Below are positions 55,191 through 64,000 of a stretch of 64,000 nt of DNA, piece after piece. The notes beneath the pieces were generated by a model, which was not told the origin of the DNA, did not search any database, and saw only the letters and a list, made by a program, of their open reading frames with translations. The stretch's first letter is position 1. Every line of letters begins with the position of its first letter. Both the position numbers and the translations under genes were made by a program. Origin of the DNA: Cheiracanthium punctorium (taxonomy: Eukaryota; Arthropoda; Arachnida; Araneae; Cheiracanthiidae); the NCBI GenBank assembly GCA_038373885.1, contig JAWZYV010015814.1, forward strand, positions 744,001 through 808,000, in the 5' to 3' direction.

Positions 55191-56254
55191 AAATAGGGTC
55201 TGGATAGTTCAAAAATTTAAATAATGATAAAAAAATATGGAATTCCTAGGAAAAACGAATGGGTGTGCCTGCCGAAATGCAAAAATATTTATTTGCATTA
55301 AAAAGTCTTATTAATTATTTTGTCTGATACGCACTCATGAATGGCGCGCATAAAATAACGCGCAGCCTTGTTTATTTTTGGGAAGATGATGATAGGGGTA
55401 CTTATTATGGAAATGGTGTAAAGTGAAGCAGGTGTATGCCATGAAAAAGCCCTTACGCATGGTTTAGTGGAGATTAGAAAGAGCGATAGGCCCGAAAGAG
55501 AAAAAAAAACAATAACTGCCATTCCTTTGAAAATGGAAATCCTATCATCCATTGGTTTCGCCCACATAATGATCACTCGGCATAGAAAGATAAGTAAATA
55601 TTGCAATTATCAGTCGCATAACAAAAGGTAAAGTATATCATTAATATTAACGTAAGACGTGTGCACGAAGATTATCCATAAGGACAATCATCTGCGCTTA
55701 TAAACCTCTAACACAGGTTCTTGATATATAATAATAGCACACCCAATTTATTTAAGATTGGATAAACTTTTAATGAAACAATTCGATTATTTTCTTCATT
55801 CCAATCCGTTGATTCAATTTTATATCGAATTATTATGAACTAGTAAAATATATAAGTTGTAGTGGAAGCAATTACAACGGGGGGCTAGAAAAAACATCCG
55901 ACAAAAATATATCTGCACTCAAAATGTTTAATTTCGTCTTTTCGCATTCGAACGATTTCGTCTTGTGGGAACAGACCCTCTTATATCAATGCTTCATGCA
56001 GAGGGAATCATTTTATTTGCGGAGAAAAAAAAATTAAAATTGATTATCTGGAAAGATGCCTGATAACCGTGACTTCACTATGACGTCAATGTCAATTGCG
56101 ACACCTAATTTTGTCACACAAATGATTACCTTTTTTTTTATTCTCGGAAATAAAATAAAGCTGAAAATAGTGAAAAGTCGCTTAAAAATGAGGGAACGGG
56201 TAGATTTTCAGATTTTTAAAGTAGTACAGATTATTTTCTTTCCTTTTTTTTTTA

Positions 56255-56400
56255 CATATTATGATTTTCGCAAATGCGTTGTTGTTATTTCACTAAAGTT
56301 TACATCTAGCTGTTGCCGTTCGCAGCGTGGAATAGCGTCGATTTTGATACCGCATACGTTAGCGTATTATACTATAAGTAGACAGTCGTTTCATTAAGAT
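56255..56400 (+). repeat. Dispersed repeat R1, copy 2
   Basis: Shares TGTTGCCGTTCGCAGCGTGG-type and ATACCGCATACGTTAGC segments with 59680-59790, and more weakly with 1290-1340. Confidence 0.65.
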
Positions 56401-57385
56401 AAGTTTCAAACGGATCGAGCGAAACGTGTGAATTTTATTACGTTTCTCTTGTTTAACTTTTTAATCTTTTTGCGGTAATGACGGTAAAAGTTTTAATTTG
56501 GAGTGGTAGAACCGGAATTGTAACAGAGCCAATGAATCAGTGAGTCAGGGGTCAGCGTAACTATATAGCAGGATTCTTTTTTCCTTTCTCTAGTAGATAA
56601 CACGGCAAGACAGTTTTCAAGATAATTAAATACCCACATTAAATAGCAGAAGACAAGCTATTATTCATAAATTTATAATGAGCGATACTATAAATGGGTT
56701 AAACACTTAGTACTGAACAAGATAATTATATAAAAGGATACATCATACATTTTTTTTAATGAATAGCCTATCGAGTTTACACACACACACACACACAAAC
56801 AGTTCATATCATAATTATATATACAATTCATCATACTTCGATCTCAGTTTGTTACATCATAATTCATAAAATTGGAAAAATAGACAAAAATAAGGAGAAT
56901 AGATAGTATTGTTCTTTGAATTTCATTCAACAGGCATACATTTTTCTCATAATAGCTATTTGCCACGTTACATTGATTCATTGGATAAATCGCAGTGAAC
57001 TATTACGACAAATTGTGATCAATGCAGTTAAAAATACTTTTAATTAAAATATCTTCCCGGAAAAATTGCGGAAGCGTTCTCGGTAAAAATGAGCGACTCC
57101 CACTCCCAGTTACGTCAACAGGAGTATTTTGGGCTGTTTGCTGTTTAACCCTTTAACGCGCGGTGTCCTCGCCGTGAGGACACCCAACTCTGACGTTTTG
57201 ACTGTTGCCAGGCACGAAGAATAGATTGGATTTCTATAAAAATAGTGGAGAGTGACATAGCTCCACGAGAATCCTTTACTTTTTAGCACGCTCCTTTCCC
57301 AGAAAAAAAGGGTCACGATTCTTTTTAACAGCACTGACATCTGCTGAAAAATAGAAGAACGCGAGAACAGCTGGATAGATGGCCC

Positions 57386-57815
57386 CAGTGGCGCACCCAG
57401 GATTTTAGTTTAGGGTGGGGGGGTGCTGGGCTACAAATACTGCTGAACTCGGTTATAGTGACCTCAATTATAGTTATAACTCACTTATAACGTCAAAATA
57501 TTCTGTGCCAGTCGACTTGCCCGTAGAACATAACCCCACGAGCAATGTAACTCATTTTAGAATCCAATAATTATAGGATCTTTTCAGTGATGTTGTAGCC
57601 AAGTTTAACCGTGTTTCATGCTCTAACTGTAAGTTTTTATTTAAAAACTAACATCTTTTTTTTGGTAAAAAGTATTTTAGAAATAATTTGAAGACAATTT
57701 TTAAAAAGAAAACATTTAACTCATTAGTGACAATTTTCAATACTTTTCACTTCTAATTTCCCACCTTTAGGGGGGGGCTTCAGCCCCCATAGCCCCCTCC
57801 GTGGGTGCGCCTATG
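57386..57815. mobile_element. hAT-type element E1, second copy, 430 bp, TSD GATGGCCC
   Basis: The ends CAGTGGCGCACCCAGG and GTGGGTGCGCCTATG, with GATGGCCC at 57378-57385 and 57816-57823. Collinear and inverted relative to 43046-43494. It interrupts FB-like sequence: TGGATAGATGGCCC on one side and CCCAATGCTGAAAAAAGGG on the other. Confidence 0.93.
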
Positions 57816-57820
57816 GATGG

Positions 57821-58080
57821 CCCAATGCTGAAAAAAGGGCAGCCGTTGCCATCGTTCGACTTAACGACCCTCAAGAGGGCGGACGATCGAAACGTTCATC
57901 GCGTGCCACAGATCGAGAGACCCTTTTTGGACGACAGCTGGCTGTGCGCGAGCTCGTGCGATCGATGAACGTTTCGATCGTCCGCCCTCTTGACGGTCGT
58001 TAAGTCGATCGATGGCAACGGCTGCCCTTTTTTCAGCATTGGGAAAAGGGTTGCGGCCCCAAAGGGATAAAGCGATCGTG
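57821..58080. mobile_element. FB family MITE, copy 5, with 81-bp near-perfect arms
   Basis: 57821-57901 and 57963-58043 are inverted copies with about two mismatches, starting CCCAATGCTGAAAAAAGGGC. The continuation AAAGGG follows the right arm. Its left outer part is displaced by the hAT insertion at 57386-57815. Confidence 0.8.
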
Positions 58081-58169
58081 CAAGCGGGAACCTAAAAGGT
58101 GATTTACACAGGCTGTGTGATTTTACCCGGTGCAGGCAAGAACGTAGCAAAACTTGGAGGAGTTGGAGG

Positions 58170-58920
58170 GAGGGGTCGCAAACCGGGATACCGACTTTCG
58201 AAAATACCGGAATACCGGGCCAAATTTGGGTCTAATTAATACCGGTATTCATTTCCCAAAAACCGGGATATTCGGTATTTTCGGTTTTAGTAAAATAAAT
58301 AAAAAAAAAATACAAATAGAAAAAGTTACGCGCCATTTCATTCAAATTACGCGCGCGCGAGTTCGTTCACCTTACGACAAGACCGAGACAGAGAGAATTT
58401 ATTAATTTTATGTTTTATGAGAATTTATTAATTTTATGAGAATTAATTAGAAGTGCATTTTTTTTTTTGGTTCGTTTTGTTTATGTTGCGACTGTTGTGA
58501 GATGTTTAAGTTTGATAAACATTTTATTTTTAGAACTGATTCCTAGTAGGAATCCTACTTCCTAGTCAAACACTACATTTAATTAAAGTATTTGAACGAG
58601 TTAACCTAAGTTATTTTAATAAAGGAATAAACGGGCATGTAGTATTAGTAAATTATTGCTAAGAACTAACTGTTGGATTACCAACATATCCAATAATAAA
58701 CCTTGTGTCAATGAATATTTTGTTTTATTTAGAAGATAAATTCATTTAGGTGAGGTACCTACTTACTATTCCTCCGCAAACTAACTTTATTATACTAAAT
58801 TGGCTAACTTTAGCTTCATCCCGGAAATATCGAAAATACCGAATTATCGGTATTGGTCTGGTCTGGAGCCAATACCGAAAATACCGGTTTTGCTTAAATG
58901 ATTCGGTATTGCGACCCCTA
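58170..58920. mobile_element. hAT-type element, 751 bp, TSD GTTGGAGG
   Basis: The ends are (G)AGGGGTCGCAA and TTGCGACCCCTA, with GTTGGAGG at 58162-58169 and 58921-58928. Direct repetition extends further, so the exact border is ambiguous by a few bases. Subterminal AATACCG/CGGTATT motifs recur many times at both ends. No transposase. Confidence 0.82.
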
Positions 58921-59553
58921 GTTGGAGGGAGGGGCGCACTCTCGAGTCCTTTGAAACTCGAAATTTTGTTACTAAAATGATAAAGCTCCTTTGGAAGAAA
59001 TTTTTAATTTTCCACATTTTGCCCCATTGAATATATGTAGATCCCCCACCCCACCCCTTGGTTACGTGCAATCTGTATCGTATGGCCAATTTTCAATAGT
59101 CCGGTCTACTATTGCCGCTGTCCCACAGTGGCCTAGGCATTGCGCTCCGTTCCCACGAGAACATGGAAAGTGCAGCAGCACCGGCTTGTACAGTGCTTGG
59201 GAGGGTGAAACCCTTTTTCGGATGGGCTGATGTGGAACCGTGTATGTTAAAGGGTGCAGGTGCACACGTAAAATCTGTCCGTGGCTCCAATGTCCTCCCT
59301 GTTCAAACGATATCTCTAGCGGGTGCTCAAAATGAGAAGACCTCGAGCCCAGTCGTACATCCTTCTAACGGGGCTCTCCTTTCGCCCATCGCCGTCCTAT
59401 ATAGAGGATCGGACATCACTTCGCGATTGCCAGAGGGCATAAAAAGAAGCAACAACAACACTATTGTCGCTACCTACATAAAATCTAATTTTTCGAGAGA
59501 TTATTAAGGATGTTCTCTACGATCATCGCAATGCTTTTCTATGGAGAAAAAAG

Positions 59554-59790
59554 TCCGACAGATCTTGCATTTTTGTGTATCTATTATTGTTATTTTGTAA
59601 TGTAGCTACTGCGTGACATAGGCTTGCTCCATTGGACGTCATTGAACTGTTGATTTGGATTTTCGCGCATGTGTTATTGTCATTGCACTCATGTTGACAT
59701 CTAGCTGTTGTCGTTCGCAGCGTGGAAATAGCGTCGATTTCGATACCGCATACGTCAGCATATCTAATAAGTAGATAGCCATTTAATTAC
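59554..59790 (+). repeat. Dispersed repeat R1, copy 3
   Basis: The longest copy: matches 1148-1340 along its first part and 56255-56400 along its last part, linking the two. Confidence 0.7.
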
Positions 59791-59799
59791 GATACAAAG

Positions 59800-60285
59800 T
59801 TTCTCAAATGCAATTAGATACAGAAGTGGGTACCTCTGGAGGTGTGTCCATTTCAGGTGCTGAGTCTCTCATCTGGAATAGGTTCAAAATTAGAAGACCC
59901 AGAGCCAATCGAGGCATCCACATGAAAACTCTGTATCCGTCAATATTATAGTCTAGTAATAATCATCCATACCCGATTTACGAGCATCCCAAAAACTTTT
60001 GGCAAACATGTGTGACCCTAAAAACAAACCCTATCAGCAATGAAAGAAATCATTGGCTAGAACAACAACTTCACATTATATTCAAAATAATCATTCCCTG
60101 CCACAGCCAAGCAAGATTTTCAAAACAGCAAAACATCAAAAGGACCTTTAGGCATACTATCTAAGAAATTTGTCCGCCAAATTGGCAGGGGACCCTACCA
60201 GCATGGCAGTTACTCTGCCCCAATAATAGTCTGAGTAATCCGCCGCCCCACGACGGGATTAAAACCGTAAGTTGCCCCGTAGGTA

Positions 60286-60342
<57 letters not shown>

Positions 60343-60769
60343 GTGCGTGAGTGGTTTAGGAACAGCACAAACGGCAACGTCCATCTGGATTATTTTATTG
60401 AGGCATATTTACAAATTATATACAGAGGAGTTTGGAAATCTCTCGAAGTCAGGAAGAGTTGCTCTGCGGTAGATGTCTCCTGGTTTTGTTAGTTAAGTTC
60501 ACAGAGTGTCCACTAGGCGGCAGTTCTGTCTGTCCATCATCTAGTTGGTCTACAAAACCATAACAAAATCCTCATTTGTTAAATTAGCAGACATGGGAGG
60601 CGCCTGCTGTCGAGACACCTTTATGATTGACAGGTTCGACCCTCCTAGGCAACAAGTATTGCACCATGTTTTGAAATTGCAATTTATAGTCCAGATGCCC
60701 CCAAAGTGAAAGATGTTTTTAATTAAATGATCGCTTGTATGACATATCCCCCCTTTTTAAGCTTGTATG

Positions 60770-60806
<37 letters not shown>

Positions 60807-61887
60807 AGTGGGTAGGGGGATAATGGTTGAAAAATATTGAATAATTCGTTCTGAAACTTTGAATTTGTAAAGGCAGTTTTCTCCATAGAAAAGCATTGCG
60901 GCAATCCTTTGCCCCGAGAGGATATAGGATCCTATTAGCCCCCTCGTCTCTCCTCCTCCATACGCCTACTGCCCATTACTCCATTGGTAGCTAGTAGGCG
61001 ACATTTTGAACGGCACAACAGCGCAGCTGTCTCAAGAATCGTTTCTCACAAGCATTTTAGAACAGTAGTCTTCCTCACTGCAACGAAAATAAACGAAACA
61101 CGGCTAAAATTTACAGAAAACCACCACCCTGTGTCGTTTCAGTGCGCCCGCTATGTGTAGTCTATTTCCCAACATCACTGCTGATAAAATCCGAGTAACA
61201 AGTGACATTTTGCAACACCGCAGCAACAACTGGCCTGTTCGGAACACATCGGGCCACTTCCCTGGTGCAATCTCAATGGAATAATGGATATCGGTTTAAC
61301 GCCCTCGCCCAAGTAACGTTGCGGGCGTGTGTAAAAAGAAAGGAAAAATCACACAAGTTGGCGGCATGCCATATAATATACCTTGTCTTCGGGAGACAAC
61401 ACTTCTAAAAAAAGAACTCTGGCATTTTAGCCATTTTCTTGTAACATGCCTCCGAAACGGTAGAACAACACATAAATAAACCGAATTGGAAGTGTGCGCA
61501 ATTACTGGTGTAAATTGTTCGCACGTCGTGAAAAAGACAGGTGATGTAGATAAATAAATCTCTTAGTTTTTTAGCGTGTGGACTCAAAAAAAAAAAAAAA
61601 AAAAAAAAAAATGCCTCTATGAAACGACAATGTTTCAGAAGTTTGTTTTTCTGCTGACAGGTTGAAGTTACTGCCAGGAGAGAGAAAATGAGCAGCAGTG
61701 GGACGTTTTTAATACATCCAAACGCACTCCGAATAATTTTTTTTAATGAAAAATTTTATAATTTTTTTAAAAAGGAGATAAAAAAATTAATAAAGCATGT
61801 ATACAAAATGGTAAGGGGAAAAAAAAGAGTGCCTAAGAGTTTTATTTAATGTATTAATGTGTTAATAGAATACAAACACAGAAAATT
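59800..61887. other. Intergenic stretch, locally CpG-richer
   Basis: A TA microsatellite, CA microsatellite and a moderately CpG-rich patch at about 60900-61600 with frames on both strands. No domain, splice pattern or transposon could be assigned. Confidence 0.5.
60283..60340 (+). repeat. TA microsatellite
   Basis: About 28 TA units. Other simple repeats: CA at 56779-56796 and 60773-60792, TA at 43543-43567, TACG/TATG at 49500-49520. Confidence 0.95.
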
Positions 61888-62513
61888 CCGTGTTTACTCG
61901 CGTAATAATCGCACCCCCCCCCCCCCGTTTTGAAGCAGAAAAAAATCACCAGCTGCACTCTTCTCAGAACTAGTACTCATAATGGATTCATCTGACATCT
62001 TCGTAAATGTGATTTGTTATGAATTGTATATTACGTGATCCTTTGTCAAAAATTTCACAAAGATTATTTGAAATTTTATGGCTTTAAGAAAATTGTTCCA
62101 CCATTTTGTGTGTATGCAACTGGACAAAAAGCCTATTTAGTAAACAGAACATGATCTGGAAACATTTGGTAATTTATTAATTTTATTTAATGCATTTTTT
62201 ATGCCAGTAATTAGGGATGGACTGCGAGACAGAAATTTGCGAGACGAGACAGAGATTTGCAGTTATTTTCCGAGACGAGACAGGCACATTTTATATTGTG
62301 ATATAGGGATTTTTGCGAGACGAGACAAAGTTTTCCAGCGATTTTGCGAGACGAGACAGCCGATTTTTCATCTCGCGTCCATCCCTACCAGTAATTTTTT
62401 AGCATTAGAGTGTACAATATTGTGCTGGAGAATTCCCAGCATAATAGTCGCACCTAGACTTATACAGTGAAAAATTGGCGAAAAAACTGCGACTATTACG
62501 CGAGTAAACACGG
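61888..62513. mobile_element. Inverted-repeat DNA element, 626 bp
   Basis: 26-bp ends CCGTGTTTACTCGCGTAATA(A/G)TCGCA are complementary with one mismatch. Such CCGTxTTTACTCG ends are common in animal MITEs. The TSD is not clear. A hAT MITE (62212-62387) is nested inside. Confidence 0.8.
62212..62387. mobile_element. Nested hAT-type MITE, 176 bp, TSD CCAGTAAT
   Basis: The ends TAGGGATGGAC and GTCCATCCCTA, with CCAGTAAT at 62204-62211 and 62388-62395. The interior has four GCGAGACGAGACA-type repeats in one direction. Confidence 0.93.
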
Positions 62514-62931
62514 TAATAATGATAATAACAATAATAATAAATAATAAAAACACAATAGAGACATACAAAACCTATGCTGTACTGCAGTCCAAAAACTTTC
62601 AGTAAAAAAAGAAAGAAAAAAAATGATGACTTTAAATATAAATTGTAAAATTCGTTGCAACGTGACACATTGACCAAACTATCTATTACTTAAAGCAGGA
62701 GTGGCCAACCTTTTGCATGCCATGCGCCATTTTTTTTTTTTTTTTCTACACGAGTTCAGCAGCGCCATACTTTTCAAGCACTTCTTATTGTTTGTTTTTA
62801 CGAGTGGATAGGGCAAAGAAACCAATTTAATATTTTTTCTTAAAGCTGATACTCAAAAAGAATTGTAAACGCACTTTTAATATTGAAATAGTTTTTACAT
62901 CCGATTAATTTTTTGAGGGACGGTACAAATG

Positions 62932-63831
62932 CAGTGGCGGCTCGTGGGTTATTTAAGAGGAGGTTCACAAAACAATTTTCGAAAATTAAATGTGCAGATA
63001 CGAGGCACCTTACAAGTTAAAATAGATTTGCGTTTCCAGCAGTTAATGGAAAACAATGCACGCGAATGAAAGAAAACAAGTCATCTTTGCAGGGCCGTAC
63101 CCAGAAAAAAATTTGGGGGACCAAGAGGTGAAAAAGGCTTCATTATTATTGTTTTGTTAACAAAATTTTAAATTTCGGGTGGGGGGACAAACCCTGGTCT
63201 TCCCCCCCCCCCTCCTAGGTACGGCCTTGCATCTTTGGTGTTACATTTCGTCACCAAGATAAGTTTTAGCAAAGGTACTGTCTTGATTCATTTTATTTCC
63301 ATTTTTTTGGCTCCGAAACATGTCTTTCATTCGCATCTAATTTACTTTACACTAGTTTGTAAAAAAATAATGTAGAGAAAAATGATAGAAATAAAGAAAA
63401 TGAAAAAAAAATTAATTAACTAACCGAACGTAACAAACCATTTGAAAATCCGGAAGCTATACCGCAAAAATTGGAGCTGTGTGCACGATGAAACTGTGCG
63501 AACGGAATGATTTCATCAGTGCCGTACACTTTCTCAGCTGTCTCGGCTTCTCATACAAGAGAGCGGTTCAGGGGAAAATTTTTCAGTTCGCACGTGCGAT
63601 TGATTCAAGACTGCTGTAGTCACCTACACTTCAGTGCGTTAGCTATAATAAGCCTATTTAATAACAGTGGGAGGAGGGGGGGGGAGAGAGTAAAATTCAT
63701 GTTTTAAATTCACATAAATCTAGAAGTGTGCTCAATATTTGTTTTAAATTTAATTTGGTAATGTGTTTATTCTTTAGATTTTCCTTTGGGGGTTCACGTG
63801 CTCATGTGCTCTAATGGAGGAGCCGCCACTG
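62932..63831. mobile_element. hAT-type element, 900 bp, TSD TACAAATG, host of nested MITE
   Basis: The ends CAGTGGCGGCTC and GAGCCGCCACTG (perfect up to a one-base shift) with TACAAATG at 62924-62931 and 63832-63839. An isolated identical left end, CAGTGGCGGCTCGTGGG, occurs at 38238. The interior frame at 63507-63707 has no transposase features. Confidence 0.92.
63090..63229. mobile_element. Nested hAT-type MITE, 140 bp, TSD CATCTTTG
   Basis: CAGGGCCGTACCCAG and CTAGGTACGGCCTTG ends, with CATCTTTG at 63082-63089 and 63230-63237, inside the 900-bp element. Confidence 0.93.
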
Positions 63832-64000
63832 TACAAATGCACGAACCTTTCTCCAGACAAGGCATTTCTAGTGATTTAACGGCATTCAGGTCGGTAAGTG
63901 TACATAACAAAAAAAGCCAAACCTGTGCAATATGCGTGTAAAACATTCACAAACTTTCAATGCTGTACAAAATGCAAATAGGTATTTTCCAAATCAAACT

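Noticed and set aside
59112..59507. 131-codon plus-strand frame in a GC-richer patch
   Set aside because: No domain, adjacent to repeats and MITE remnants. The GC-rich context alone explains an open frame.
60900..61600. Second CpG-richer patch as an alternative tai promoter
   Set aside because: Weaker than 32.15-32.87 kb, 29 kb further away, with no recognisable first exon.
1..64000. CRISPR array, bacterial operon or viral integration
   Set aside because: Tandem repeats lack regular spacer structure, the gene has introns, and no viral-type protein frame was recognised.

Overview
The window is AT-rich eukaryotic DNA: long introns, GT-AG splice sites, A/T and G homopolymers, and many small DNA transposons. 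There is no prokaryotic gene organisation. The only gene I can identify is an arthropod-type p160/SRC nuclear-receptor coactivator, the counterpart of insect taiman and vertebrate NCOA1-3. It lies on the minus strand and fills the left 26 kb. An arthropod, plausibly a spider or other chelicerate, is my best guess for the organism. That guess is inference from the protein, the intron style and the MITE load; nothing in the sequence is decisive.

Gene layout, read right to left on the minus strand. A GC- and CpG-rich segment at about 32.15-32.87 kb looks like the promoter, with a possible non-coding first exon ending at a donor at 32356. The exon carrying the start codon and N-terminus was not found. 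Twelve coding exons follow: helix-loop-helix (26297-26466), linker (24554-24651), PAS-A (20730-20819, 19641-19728, 18068-18274, 14470-14596), PAS-B (14470-14596, 14254-14366, 12681-12825), a large Ser/Pro-rich receptor-interaction exon with LXXLL boxes (10521-11463), and three exons of the central region (6440-6514, 2854-2979, 1-516). The gene runs off the left edge. All exon phases agree and no stop interrupts the 899 visible codons. Two points stand out. The normally Arg/Lys-rich basic end of the bHLH is replaced by Gly/Gln/Ser. One LXXLL box is created only by splicing of exon 9 to exon 10.

From 33 to 64 kb I find no convincing gene. This part is upstream or intergenic DNA built from mobile elements. 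I can delimit 15 hAT-type non-autonomous elements in the whole window by inverted ends plus exact 8-bp target-site duplications, several nested in one another. There are also two CAGGGT-ended intronic elements with 5-bp duplications, a piggyBac-like element between TTAA sites, foldback elements, pogo- and mariner-like MITEs, tRNA-derived SINE fragments, a tandem-repeat-rich element present twice (44.2-45.1 and 49.3-51.1 kb) and several long hairpins. Short open frames in this half are repeat-derived or low-complexity.

Together: a nuclear receptor coactivator that should bridge hormone receptors to acetyltransferases, with transposon-filled introns and a transposon-dense 5' flank. All statements come from reading the sequence by eye. 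No alignment, expression data or database search was available.
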